A stretch of 64,000 nt of DNA from Arenibacter certesii DSM 19833. Its GTDB lineage: Bacteria > Bacteroidota > Bacteroidia > Flavobacteriales > Flavobacteriaceae. The DNA is taken from positions 282,977-346,976 of the forward strand of contig NZ_KE386914.1 in NCBI RefSeq assembly GCF_000429545.1. The letters are read 5' to 3'. Below the pieces are notes generated by a model. It was not told the origin of the DNA and searched no databases. It saw only the letters and a list, made by a program, of their open reading frames with translations. The position numbers and the translations under genes were made by a program. Within the stretch, counting starts at the first letter, position 1; each line of letters starts with the position of its first letter. This document shows positions 46,530-54,569 of this stretch, one piece after another.

Positions 46530-47696
46530 ATGGCAAAAAGAATCATAGGACTACTACTTTTTCTTATTATCGCAACTCCCATAATCATGTGGGTGACTTG
46601 GTTGGCTACGCCCAAAAAGAAATTGGTAATAGCTTTGGTAGATAAGACCGTATTAACCACCAAAGGCCAAGAACACATTTCATTAGGATGGATTTTAAAT
46701 CATAACCGTTATACCAAAACTTCTAACAAACCCTATAAAATAGGTGAAGATTATTTTGGATTTTTCCCATTAAAAGATGAAAAGTTTCGATTAAAAGGTC
46801 TAGAAAGGTTTACTGAAGACCAGTTACATAAATTAAGTGACGACGCCGATATGGTGTATTTTACCGATACCTACGGAATCTATAATAATGAATGGTATAA
46901 GCAAGGCGATGAAGGCGCCCAATCAGGAATGCTCTATGGTGGCTTAAGCAATGACGATATTATCTTTCTAAAAGCCGTAAAAGATCGTCGTAAACTTATA
47001 ATTACCGAGTTTAACACCATTGGCTCCCCTACTCGATCTGATAATAGAAGAAAATTTGAAGAATTGTTCCAGCTATATTGGACAGGATGGACAGGCCGAT
47101 ATTTTAACAATCTAGATCCTACTAAAAACTTAGAAATTCCTCGATGGCTTATTGAGAATTACAAAAAATCCCATAATGGAGATTGGCCATTTACCCGTGC
47201 CGGTCTTGTTTTTGTAAATGATAGTGACCAGGTAGTAATTTTAGAAGAGGGCACACACGTTGATAATGCCCTCCCATATATACACGCAACTCCTGAAGGA
47301 CAAAGCAAATGGCATTTGCCAGAAAGAACAAAATATCCATTTTGGTTCGATGTTATGATACCTAACTTAGAGGTGAATACGGTTGATGCATCTTATAATT
47401 TAAGCCTATTGCCAGAAGGCAGTAAAGAACTGGAAAAATACAGCATACCGGAAACTTTTCCCGCAATTACTCGCCATTTGGGGGATGACTATCGCTTTTT
47501 TTATTTTTCGGGCGACTTCAGTGATAATCCAATTAAATTTAACAGCTCCTATTTTAAAGGCATCGGTTTTTTTAAAGGATTCTTTTTTGACGACCGCGAT
47601 CCTTTAGAACGAGGTAGTTTCTTTTGGAATTTTTACAAACCCATGGTCACGCAAATTTTGGAAAATGAAATGAAATTGATAAACCAAAATCAATAA
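46530..47696 (+). CDS. Unrecognised membrane-anchored protein of the glycan operon
   Basis: I do not recognise a family for this 388-residue protein. It has one N-terminal membrane helix (about 4-26; IIGLLLFLIIATPIIMWVTWLA), with the rest predicted outside. An alpha/beta start (KKLVIALVDKTVL, near 31) follows, then DDADMVYFTDTYGIY, KLIITEFNTIGSPT and WTGWTGRYF, with many aromatic residues and late FYFSGDFSD and FFKGFFFDDRDP segments. The early strand-turn pattern could suggest a Rossmann-like or amidotransferase-like fold, but no catalytic triad was found. It starts 3 bp after the YaiO gene and overlaps the convergent sulfatase-like gene by 7 bp. The context suggests a role in making, modifying or exporting the polysaccharide. 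Confidence 0.7.
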   Translation: MAKRIIGLLLFLIIATPIIMWVTWLATPKKKLVIALVDKTVLTTKGQEHISLGWILNHNRYTKTSNKPYKIGEDYFGFFPLKDEKFRLKGLERFTEDQLHKLSDDADMVYFTDTYGIYNNEWYKQGDEGAQSGMLYGGLSNDDIIFLKAVKDRRKLIITEFNTIGSPTRSDNRRKFEELFQLYWTGWTGRYFNNLDPTKNLEIPRWLIENYKKSHNGDWPFTRAGLVFVNDSDQVVILEEGTHVDNALPYIHATPEGQSKWHLPERTKYPFWFDVMIPNLEVNTVDASYNLSLLPEGSKELEKYSIPETFPAITRHLGDDYRFFYFSGDFSDNPIKFNSSYFKGIGFFKGFFFDDRDPLERGSFFWNFYKPMVTQILENEMKLINQNQ

Positions 47697-49723
47697 TTAG
47701 CGTTGTGTTTTTTATAAATAGAGTCGGGTACCAAAGGTGCTCCTTCAATAATCTGTCTATTACGTCGTTTAAAAGCCTCGAAAGCGGCCTGCAATTCTCG
47801 CTTTTTTTCGGGATTGTCAACTAATACCTCTCCCATATTTTCATTCAACTTATACAAGGTATTTCCATTAAGATGATAATCGCCCATTACAAAATCTACC
47901 AAATCTGTCTTTGTTTGCATCAATGGGATTTGTTGAACATTTCTAAATTTTCGGACCGTGTCAAGACCATTACCCATAAAACTCACCTGTTCCGGGATTT
48001 GAAACTTGTGGTTATTCCCCAAATAGTTTAATAAACTAGGGGCAATATCAAAATGACTTGACACCGATGCAATTTCTGCCCTCCTTGTTAACATAGGAGA
48101 ATAAATCAACAAAGGCACATGATAGCGATCTATTTTAGTACTCATAGGAATCTCAGGAATACGATGGTCACCGGTAATTAGGAAAATAGTATTTTTATAA
48201 TCTTCCCGTTTTTTATATGCTTCCATAAAAAATTTAATAGCATCGTCTGCATAAAGTAGGGTAGCATATTGCTTGGCATAGCCAGCGTATTCTTTCTTTT
48301 TCTCATTATTAAAACCTAAGTCTTCCATGCGTTGTTCAAACTTCTTCTTGTAATACTCATTATTGTGCACTAAAAATGGACTATGTGTAGCAACAGTAAG
48401 TAATATATTAAATTTAGGTTTTGTTAAGGTATCTTCCTTTTGGCTATGTAAATAAAAACGATATAGTTCTTCATCCCCATAGCCCCAAGTGAAATTATTA
48501 TTTGCAGGTAGTTTGTTATAGGTTCTGGGGAATGTTCCTTCATCAAAAATATGATCTATCCCATTTTTTTTAAGATAGCCTTTCATCTCATCAAAACTAG
48601 CATCCCCTCCATAATAAAAATTAGCTTCGTATCCATGATTTTTTAATACACTCATCAGTGAATTTTCATTGGGCATCTTATCACCCAATGCTAAAAATCC
48701 GTTCTCAGCAAAAGGAAGTGATCCTATAATTGAGGGCAATACAGCAAAGGTTCTCCCTCCATTACTCAAGAAATTTTTCCAATAAAGACTTTTTTGGGAT
48801 AAAGAATCCAAATAGGGAGTGAAATTACCCAAATAAGCATCCTCATTAGTAAAAGCCCTCCCTAAACCTTCTACTACAATAATAACGATATTAGGACGCT
48901 TCAGTTTAGGCTTAAAAAATGGGGATAGTACGTCGTCTTGAGACCTAGTATGCAAAAAAGGATAGGCATTATCTAAAAAGTCCACAGTTTTTAAACCAGC
49001 TAATTGTTCGGCGCCTGGTCCCCCTAAATAGTCTTCGGCATAAATATCTACTTCATAACCATCACTAAAAAAGTAATTTGCTGCCTCACTATAGAAATGC
49101 TCCGATTTATTAATTATCATGTTATTGGCAAATTCTGTGCTTAATTGAGGCTTTGCAATTACACTGGCAATCCCCGTACTATAAAACAAGAAGGAAACTA
49201 CAGGTAATGCAAAAGCTAAGACATTGGGGGCCTTCCATTTTTTAGGTATAAAATAAAGCGCCAATAAAAATGGGATCAGTACGATGAGTAAACTTATGAC
49301 TGACATAAATGATACGCCACCAGAAGCCCCTACTGTCTGTTTAATATCTTTTATAGAATACCCAAAAAGGTCGGCGCCAAGTAAAACAAGTGATGTATTG
49401 TAGTAATTTATTAAGCTTAAATGGATAATAAATAGGAGAACCAATATGGACCCTAACAAAATCTTTGCAATTTTTTGATGTAAGATGAAAATGACTGTGA
49501 AAATAATAAAAGGAATAAAAACCCATTGTACCCAGAATACCGTATCAATAAGCAAGCTAGATTTCAACAAGCTAAAGTACCCTATTGGTAAATAGTGACT
49601 TTCCTTATAAATAAAGAGTTCTAAAGCACTAATAACCCACAGGAAAAACAGCGCAATAAGGGCATAGATACTAAAGGATTGTAAGGCTTTAAATAAGGAC
49701 GATTTTAATGTACTTAAGGTCAT
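47690..49723 (-). CDS. LTA-synthase-like sulfatase-fold membrane enzyme
   Basis: The 677-residue membrane protein has about five N-terminal helices (about 15-220) and an extracytoplasmic alkaline-phosphatase/sulfatase domain (about 285-600). Metal-site landmarks are VEGLG, the nucleophile threonine in NGGRTFAVLPS, and ITGDHR. Relatives transfer phosphoglycerol or phosphoethanolamine to glycans. Gram-negative members decorate envelope polysaccharides. Because it converges on the glycan operon, with the two 3' ends overlapping by 7 bp, it may modify that polymer. The ATG at 49723 is used instead of the TTG at 49735. Confidence 0.84.
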   Translation of the reverse strand: MTLSTLKSSLFKALQSFSIYALIALFFLWVISALELFIYKESHYLPIGYFSLLKSSLLIDTVFWVQWVFIPFIIFTVIFILHQKIAKILLGSILVLLFIIHLSLINYYNTSLVLLGADLFGYSIKDIKQTVGASGGVSFMSVISLLIVLIPFLLALYFIPKKWKAPNVLAFALPVVSFLFYSTGIASVIAKPQLSTEFANNMIINKSEHFYSEAANYFFSDGYEVDIYAEDYLGGPGAEQLAGLKTVDFLDNAYPFLHTRSQDDVLSPFFKPKLKRPNIVIIVVEGLGRAFTNEDAYLGNFTPYLDSLSQKSLYWKNFLSNGGRTFAVLPSIIGSLPFAENGFLALGDKMPNENSLMSVLKNHGYEANFYYGGDASFDEMKGYLKKNGIDHIFDEGTFPRTYNKLPANNNFTWGYGDEELYRFYLHSQKEDTLTKPKFNILLTVATHSPFLVHNNEYYKKKFEQRMEDLGFNNEKKKEYAGYAKQYATLLYADDAIKFFMEAYKKREDYKNTIFLITGDHRIPEIPMSTKIDRYHVPLLIYSPMLTRRAEIASVSSHFDIAPSLLNYLGNNHKFQIPEQVSFMGNGLDTVRKFRNVQQIPLMQTKTDLVDFVMGDYHLNGNTLYKLNENMGEVLVDNPEKKRELQAAFEAFKRRNRQIIEGAPLVPDSIYKKHNANY

Positions 49724-50140
49724 AGGGAACTTCAAATTATTTACTTCAACTACCGGTCTTTATTTTATTACTTTGAAATTAACATTTTGCTTGATGATTT
49801 AAATTCAAGTGAGTCTGTAGTTTATCTAATACGACAAATATAAGTTTGTATTCTTAAAAAATCTCTATCGCTATAGTTTTAATAAATGACTAAACAATCT
49901 ACTAAAGGTGAATAGTAAGAGCATCTATTATCTCAGAGAAAGTAGCTGCGACCTCTGATGGAACTAGTAACATGTAAACGCCCGTTCGGGCAGGCTTGCC
50001 CGAACGGGCGGGATTGTGTTAGAGTAATAACCTCAGTTATTAATAATGTACTACCCTATAACACTTAAAAGAAACTGTTGTAGGTATTAGAATCCAGTAA
50101 CGGAGCTTTTACAACCAGAACCCTGAATAGTTTTATAAAG
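49724..50140. other. Spacer with GC-rich hairpin
   Basis: No gene was found in this 417-bp stretch. Its only strong feature is the perfect 14-bp hairpin at 49979-50010. The hairpin lies about 130 bp past the sigma factor stop codon and about 255 bp upstream of the sulfatase-like gene. Confidence 0.5.
49979..50010. repeat. Perfect GC-rich hairpin
   Basis: Arms of 14 bp, CGCCCGTTCGGGCA (49979-49992) and TGCCCGAACGGGCG (49997-50010), are perfectly complementary around the loop GGCT. The GC content is far above that of the flanking DNA. No T-run follows on either strand. The motif GGGCAGG..TGCCCG resembles the GC-rich parts of the dispersed elements in region 1. Confidence 0.8.
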
Positions 50141-50830
50141 CTAATTCTGAACTAGACCTCTAATTTTATCCATTACACTTTGTACCAAAAGGTCGCATTT
50201 AGAGTTTCCAAATTCGAAAGCATTTTTAGCATTGGTAAGTTTAAGAATGGAATCTTGCATCATTTTTCTTGCCCTGTGCAGTCGCACCTTAACATTACTT
50301 ATACTTAGGTCTAGGCTTTGTGAAACCACGGAAATCTCTAGCCCCTGGACCTCCTTTAACATATAAACAATCCGATACTTTTCTGGTAATTGGGCTATTG
50401 CTTTTTCCGCAATATGGACGGATTCTGAGTACATTGTTTCTCTCTCTGGATTCATAATGGAGGTATCAGCAATTTGAAAAATTCCTTTTTCGTTGTTAAT
50501 ACTTATTATTTTATTTCGTTTGAATTTCCTTTTCCGTTGTAATACCTCATTAATACCTATACGTATCAACCATGTGGAAAACAGGGCTTCATTTTTAAAT
50601 TGATATAACTTCTGAAATGCCTTAATATAGGTATCCTGCATTACATCATCTATGTCTGATGGTCTGTCCATGTAACTCCTTATTGTCCTAAACAACAATT
50701 GGTTATACCTTCTCAGCAAAATCTCAAACAATTCGGTTTCACCTCCTAATACTTTTTCCACCACTACCTCATCTGGCAAGGTGGCATAAGGAGATCTTTG
50801 CAGTTTTCTTACGGGTCTACAGCTGTCCAT
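50141..50830 (-). CDS. ECF-type RNA polymerase sigma factor
   Basis: The 229-residue sigma-70-family factor has region 2 at about 35-100 (LLRRYNQLLFRTIRSYM, IDDVMQDTYIKAF, FSTWLIRIGINEVL) and region 4 at about 140-195 (IAQLPEKYRIVYMLKEVQGL, ISNVKVRLHRARKMM). A C-terminal tail FGNSKCDLLVQSVMDKI carries one cysteine. No anti-sigma gene is adjacent. Its own promoter candidate matches that of the divergent DUF4142 gene, indicating autoregulation. The ATG at 50830 is preferred because transcription from that promoter would begin at about 50840, leaving no leader for the ATG at 50839. Confidence 0.88.
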   Translation of the reverse strand: MDSCRPVRKLQRSPYATLPDEVVVEKVLGGETELFEILLRRYNQLLFRTIRSYMDRPSDIDDVMQDTYIKAFQKLYQFKNEALFSTWLIRIGINEVLQRKRKFKRNKIISINNEKGIFQIADTSIMNPERETMYSESVHIAEKAIAQLPEKYRIVYMLKEVQGLEISVVSQSLDLSISNVKVRLHRARKMMQDSILKLTNAKNAFEFGNSKCDLLVQSVMDKIRGLVQN

Positions 50831-50846
50831 TTCTATCATTTTATAA

Positions 50847-50874
50847 TTTGATGCCTTGGAACAAGAAAGGTTAC
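50847..50874 (-). promoter_or_regulatory. Candidate ECF promoter of the sigma gene
   Basis: On the minus strand GTAACC (50869-50874) is followed after exactly 14 bases by GCATCAAA (50847-50854). The same two blocks with the same 14-base spacing stand in front of the divergent DUF4142 gene (51043-51070). The GTAAC-type -35 box and the spacing are typical of ECF promoters. Confidence 0.75.
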
Positions 50875-51042
50875 AAAATTGGTGCTCACTGTTTTTTTTA
50901 GGTGATTTAATAAAATCATACCAAAAGCACCTAGAAATCTAAATATCAAACTATTACAAGTTACAGAATTGGCCAACCAAATCTCATATTAATCTGTTAA
51001 ATCGGTTATCAACCTAAATTAAATCTTGATTTTACTCTAATT

Positions 51043-51070
51043 GTAACCTTTTTTCAATTGCTGCATCAAA
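51043..51070 (+). promoter_or_regulatory. Candidate ECF promoter of the DUF4142-cupredoxin operon
   Basis: GTAACC (51043-51048) and GCATCAAA (51063-51070) are separated by 14 bases, identical in sequence and spacing to the pair in front of the sigma gene. The -10 block overlaps an in-frame ATG at 51070, so that codon and the TTG at 51058 cannot be used on this transcript. This supports the start at 51097. Confidence 0.75.
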
Positions 51071-51096
51071 TGGGTAAACAGTTAAACACAGAAAAG

Positions 51097-51642
51097 ATGA
51101 AAAAGTTTGCAGATTACATCAGAGGGTTAGGAATCTTGTCATTGTTATTATTAGCCATTCCCATTCATGCCCAAGAATCGCCCCAACTTACCGATCCAGA
51201 AGTAGCCTCGGTTGCAGTAGTAGCCAATCAGATCGATATTGACTTCGCCAAGATTGCTTTAAAAAAATCAGATAACAAGGAGGTTTTGGATTTTGCGAAG
51301 CGTATGATAGAAGACCATACAGCTGTTATAGGGCAAGCCGTAGAATTAGTAACAAAATTAAAGGTTACCCCAATGGACAATGCTGTTAGCCAGTCCCTAC
51401 TAAAACAAGCGGAGGATACCAAGGCCAACTTAAACAACACTAAGAAAAAAGATTTTGATAAATTCTATGTAGACAACGAAGTTGCCTATCACAAACAGGT
51501 AATTGGTGCGGTAAACGACCTTTTAATACCGCAATCCAAAAATGAAGAACTTAGAGAACTTTTGGCGACTGTAGTCCCCGCCCTGGAAATTCATTTAGGC
51601 CATGCCGAGATGTTACAAAAAAAAATGAACTCTAAGAAATGA
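51097..51642 (+). CDS. DUF4142 exported protein
   Basis: The 181-residue product has a signal peptide (GILSLLLLAIPIHA-Q) and a DUF4142 four-helix, ferritin-like-shaped domain. The domain includes VANQIDIDFAKIALKKSDN, VLDFAKRMIEDHTA and NEVAYHKQVIGAVNDLLIP, with the paired DH and YH histidines common to the family. The biochemical role is not established; related genes respond to envelope or oxidative stress. The start was set by the promoter just upstream. It overlaps the cupredoxin gene by 4 bp (ATGA), so both are made together under the divergent sigma factor. Confidence 0.85.
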   Translation: MKKFADYIRGLGILSLLLLAIPIHAQESPQLTDPEVASVAVVANQIDIDFAKIALKKSDNKEVLDFAKRMIEDHTAVIGQAVELVTKLKVTPMDNAVSQSLLKQAEDTKANLNNTKKKDFDKFYVDNEVAYHKQVIGAVNDLLIPQSKNEELRELLATVVPALEIHLGHAEMLQKKMNSKK

Positions 51643-51983
51643 AACAGTTTCAGTATTACTTCCGTAACGTTTTAATAGCATCGATTCTACTACTAGGTGG
51701 CTTTGGATTAAAAGATAATATCATCCAAGAACCACAAGTGCATACAGTAGAAATTATAAAGATGAAGTTTGTTCCGCAACACCTTACAGTAAAAAAAGGA
51801 GACAAGGTAATATGGATCAACAAAGATTATATTCTACACGATGTTACCGATGAGAAAAACGGAAAATGGACCTCAAAACCATTCGGTAAAGGCAAAAATT
51901 GGAGCAAAATAATTACCCATGACGAGGATTATTTCTGCAGCTTGCACAAGGTAATGAAGGGTACTATAAAAATTAGTTCTTAG
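51639..51983 (+). CDS. Cupredoxin (plastocyanin/amicyanin-like blue copper protein)
   Basis: The 114-residue exported protein has an N-terminal hydrophobic segment (VLIASILLLGGFGL) and a cupredoxin domain (about 35-114). The type 1 copper ligands are all present: His67 (ILHDV), Cys100, His103 and Met106 (FCSLHKVM). It is a small periplasmic electron carrier, probably amicyanin- or pseudoazurin-like. Translational coupling to DUF4142 and the shared ECF promoter suggest both act in a copper or oxidative-stress response. A terminator follows 20 bp downstream. Confidence 0.88.
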   Translation: MKQFQYYFRNVLIASILLLGGFGLKDNIIQEPQVHTVEIIKMKFVPQHLTVKKGDKVIWINKDYILHDVTDEKNGKWTSKPFGKGKNWSKIITHDEDYFCSLHKVMKGTIKISS

Positions 51984-52003
51984 TTGGTGTTTACAGTGAG
52001 GAT

Positions 52004-52043
52004 AAGAACCAACCAGCAGCAATCTAGTTGGTTCTTAATTTTT
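52004..52043 (+). terminator. Terminator of the DUF4142-cupredoxin operon
   Basis: The perfect 10-bp stem AAGAACCAAC / GTTGGTTCTT (52004-52013 and 52027-52036) has a 13-base loop and is followed by AATTTTT. Confidence 0.8.
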
Positions 52044-52230
52044 AGCACCAAACAGCTACCATCAAAATATTATTTCCCTTTATGAATTGTAGGCTGACTT
52101 CTGTCATGGAAATTGCTTATATATTAAATTATCTTCGTGTAGAAGCACAAAACGATTTCCTCTTATTTAGAAAATAGATTTAGGGAGTGTTTTTTATGCT
52201 ATTGACACCATATTGATAATATTAAAAACT

Positions 52231-53040
52231 ATGACAATGAAGAAAACTATAGTAATTACTGGGGCTAGCGGAGGTATTGGAATGGCTTGTGCCAACGCTT
52301 TAAAGGAGTGCAAATTGGTATTGACCGATTATTCTGATTCGGTAGTAAAAAAGGTTACAGACCAATTTTCACAACAAGGATTTGATGTAACTGGAATTGC
52401 ATGTGACATTACCAAGAAAGAAGATGTAGAAAAGTTAAAAGCATTCGTGCTAAAACAGGGGAATTATGGTGGAATGGTGCATACCGCAGGAGTAAGCGGA
52501 AGCGCACAGGATCTTAAAAAAGTTTTTGATATAGATCTAGTAGGCACGGATATTATAGTTGATGCATTTTATGAGCTTGCCAAAGAGAATACAGCTGTAA
52601 TCCTTTTTTCCTCCATGATGGGCCATGTAGTTCCACCGAATCCTGAATATGACGATGCATTAAGAAATCCGCAGCAAGAAGGTGCTTTTAATAAAGTAGC
52701 CTCATTCGTAAATGGTGATGCAGATACCATGTACAACTTTGCCAAGAGAGGGGTGCAATTACTGTGTCAGGACAATGCAATGCGATATGGAGAAAAAGGA
52801 GGCCGAATTATCTCCCTCTCCCCTGGTGTTATTATGACGCCAATGGCAGTGAAGGCCGCCGAAGAACATCCAGAGACAATGGATAGGATGAAAAAAATAA
52901 CCGCCTTAAAACGCAATGGCACTCCAGAAGATATATCTGATGTAGTACAGTTTTTACTTAGCGATAAAGCCCGTTTTATTAGTGGTAGTGATATTCTTGT
53001 GGATGGAGGGATTCTACCCCAATTATTAAAGTCTTCCTAG
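52231..53040 (+). CDS. Short-chain dehydrogenase/reductase
   Basis: This is a 269-residue classical SDR. The cofactor motif TGASGGIG is near residue 9, followed by CDIT, HTAGVSG and the catalytic serine in ILFSSMMGH. The YxxxK pair is in MYNFAKRGV, and a C-terminal SGSDILVDGG is present. Between serine and tyrosine it has a longer insert (VVPPNPEYDDALRNP) than most SDRs, as in 3-alpha-hydroxysteroid or carbonyl-reductase-like members. It is monocistronic, with its own terminator. ATG at 52231 is used; a TTG at 52213 is less likely. Substrate is unknown. Confidence 0.86.
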   Translation: MTMKKTIVITGASGGIGMACANALKECKLVLTDYSDSVVKKVTDQFSQQGFDVTGIACDITKKEDVEKLKAFVLKQGNYGGMVHTAGVSGSAQDLKKVFDIDLVGTDIIVDAFYELAKENTAVILFSSMMGHVVPPNPEYDDALRNPQQEGAFNKVASFVNGDADTMYNFAKRGVQLLCQDNAMRYGEKGGRIISLSPGVIMTPMAVKAAEEHPETMDRMKKITALKRNGTPEDISDVVQFLLSDKARFISGSDILVDGGILPQLLKSS

Positions 53041-53069
53041 GGCTAACTATGTCCAAAAGAACTAAAGTT

Positions 53070-53097
53070 CCTTTCCATGATGGAAAGGGGCTTTTTA
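53070..53097 (+). terminator. Terminator after the SDR gene
   Basis: The stem CCTTTCC / GGAAAGG (53070-53076 and 53082-53088) with loop ATGAT is extended by AAG/CTT pairing and followed by CTTTTTATAA. Confidence 0.75.
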
Positions 53098-53137
53098 TAA
53101 GACAGGTGTTCGTATTTTTGCGAACATCATCTTATAA
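53095..53137. repeat. Nested inverted repeat between convergent genes
   Basis: Outer arms TTATAAGA (53095-53102) and TCTTATAA (53130-53137) and inner arms TGTTCG (53107-53112) and CGAACA (53121-53126) can form one interrupted stem. It lies between the SDR terminator and the 3' end of the minus-strand nuclease gene. It may help end that transcript, though no minus-strand T-run follows directly. Confidence 0.5.
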
Positions 53138-53183
53138 GGTTATTACTTTAGTATTAGCCCATCTCGGCAAGAAACCTAGGAAA

Positions 53184-54569
53184 TCACTGTAATATCTTTT
53201 GGGTTGGTTCTAGGACTATGCTCTTATTATCCTTTTGCCTTAAATATCTTCTTAAAATCTTATGCACGTCATTATTATCTTGCATGCGTATAATGTACGG
53301 CACGTATTCTTCAAATTGGGCTAAATTCTTCTTTTTCGGCAAATAACCAAACCCTTTATAAACTCCATTCTCAACCATCACAAAGGATTTCTCATCTTTA
53401 TGTCTTCCCTCATCTTTAATTATATAAGAGGTATAGGGTTCAACGGTTTGCTCCAAGGCTTTCTCTACCCGTTTATTATAGGATTGCACTGACTCCGCCC
53501 CTATACATACTCCATTACAGCTCTTTAAGTGGAAATGGAAACAGGCCCCGGATCCATTTTGCAACTTGCAATACTTAGGGCAAAGATTATAATCCTTACA
53601 GAATTCTTCTAAGTAAGCGCGACATTCAGCTTGACTGTAAAAATTAAAAATTGGTGTTTTTAGGTTGTTTAATCGGTCATAGCTTAGGTTCTCTATCCCA
53701 TTTTTATCTATATAAGTACCTATCCCGTATCGATAACCTGACCTTTTTTGAGCACGGTTATATTTTGGAAAGTGCTTTTTAATTTCGTCTGACTCCAGTA
53801 AAAAGGCTACTAGTTCGCTCCCCGTAGGCCTATACTCTATTTGTGCCGTTTCAAAACAGAGTCGCAACTCTTTAAACTCCTTACTATAACTATGACTAAG
53901 AACACGCTGTTTTATATCCTTGGCCTTACCGATATAGATAATCTCTCCAACAGAATTTTTAAAGTAATACACTCCTGTTGCATTGGGTAGCTCGTTTACG
54001 GTAGATTTAGGCCATAATGGGGGTTTTACTAACTTGGTGGTCCGGGTCCTCAGTAAAAACTGAAACGAACTATCTTTATCTATCTTCCATAATTTTTCCA
54101 ATAATGCAAGCGTCGCCTCTGCACTACCTTCTGCACCCTGCGTACTACAAAAGTTGATTCCCATATGGCTACACATAGCCCCAAGACTATAACTTTGCTG
54201 CCCTGGAATAAGTTTACGCGATAATCTAGCCGTACATATCCTAGAACGTTTGAACTCCCCTCCTAGCGAGGTAAATTCGTTTTTTAAACATTGATGAGTA
54301 TATTTTACAAAGTGAGAAATTATTATACAATCCTGCGTTAGCTCAACTACCCTTTTGGCAATCTCATAGAACTTTGGGGCAGAAAGTAGCATCTCGTCAG
54401 AAATTTCCGAATTTAATGACGGACTGAAACTAATTGGAATTTCAGGATTCACCAAAGTAGAAAATCGGTCTACAACTTTTATTCCATCGTGAATAAGGAT
54501 ACAGATCTCCGTTATCTTATTATTCTCCCCTCGAAGCCCGGTTGTGGCTATGTGAACAATGGCATACAC
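53184..54569 (-). CDS. GIY-YIG nuclease fused to a catalytically dead DEDDh exonuclease domain
   Basis: The 461-residue protein joins an N-terminal exonuclease-like domain (about 1-165) to a UvrC/Cho-like GIY-YIG domain (about 195-275) and a C-terminal region with conserved cysteines. In the exonuclease part every DEDDh residue is replaced: DIETTG reads HIATTG (His6, Ala8), the AHNxxFD block reads SHFVKYT (Thr91), and the RHRAxGDA block reads TQGAEGSA (Gln144, Ser149). The GIY-YIG site looks intact: GVYYF, IYIGKAKDIKQR with Arg222, His226, a glutamate in the 252-259 stretch and KYN. Family relatives have active exonucleases and are thought to act in DNA repair. This one may use the dead domain for binding only. 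The start is GTG; the usual family N-terminus begins exactly there. Confidence 0.85.
   Translation of the reverse strand: MYAIVHIATTGLRGENNKITEICILIHDGIKVVDRFSTLVNPEIPISFSPSLNSEISDEMLLSAPKFYEIAKRVVELTQDCIIISHFVKYTHQCLKNEFTSLGGEFKRSRICTARLSRKLIPGQQSYSLGAMCSHMGINFCSTQGAEGSAEATLALLEKLWKIDKDSSFQFLLRTRTTKLVKPPLWPKSTVNELPNATGVYYFKNSVGEIIYIGKAKDIKQRVLSHSYSKEFKELRLCFETAQIEYRPTGSELVAFLLESDEIKKHFPKYNRAQKRSGYRYGIGTYIDKNGIENLSYDRLNNLKTPIFNFYSQAECRAYLEEFCKDYNLCPKYCKLQNGSGACFHFHLKSCNGVCIGAESVQSYNKRVEKALEQTVEPYTSYIIKDEGRHKDEKSFVMVENGVYKGFGYLPKKKNLAQFEEYVPYIIRMQDNNDVHKILRRYLRQKDNKSIVLEPTQKILQ

Noticed and set aside
46530-47696. Polysaccharide deacetylase assignment for the unknown operon protein
   Set aside because: The deacetylase metal motifs (TFDD and HxxxH types) were not found; position in the operon alone is not enough.
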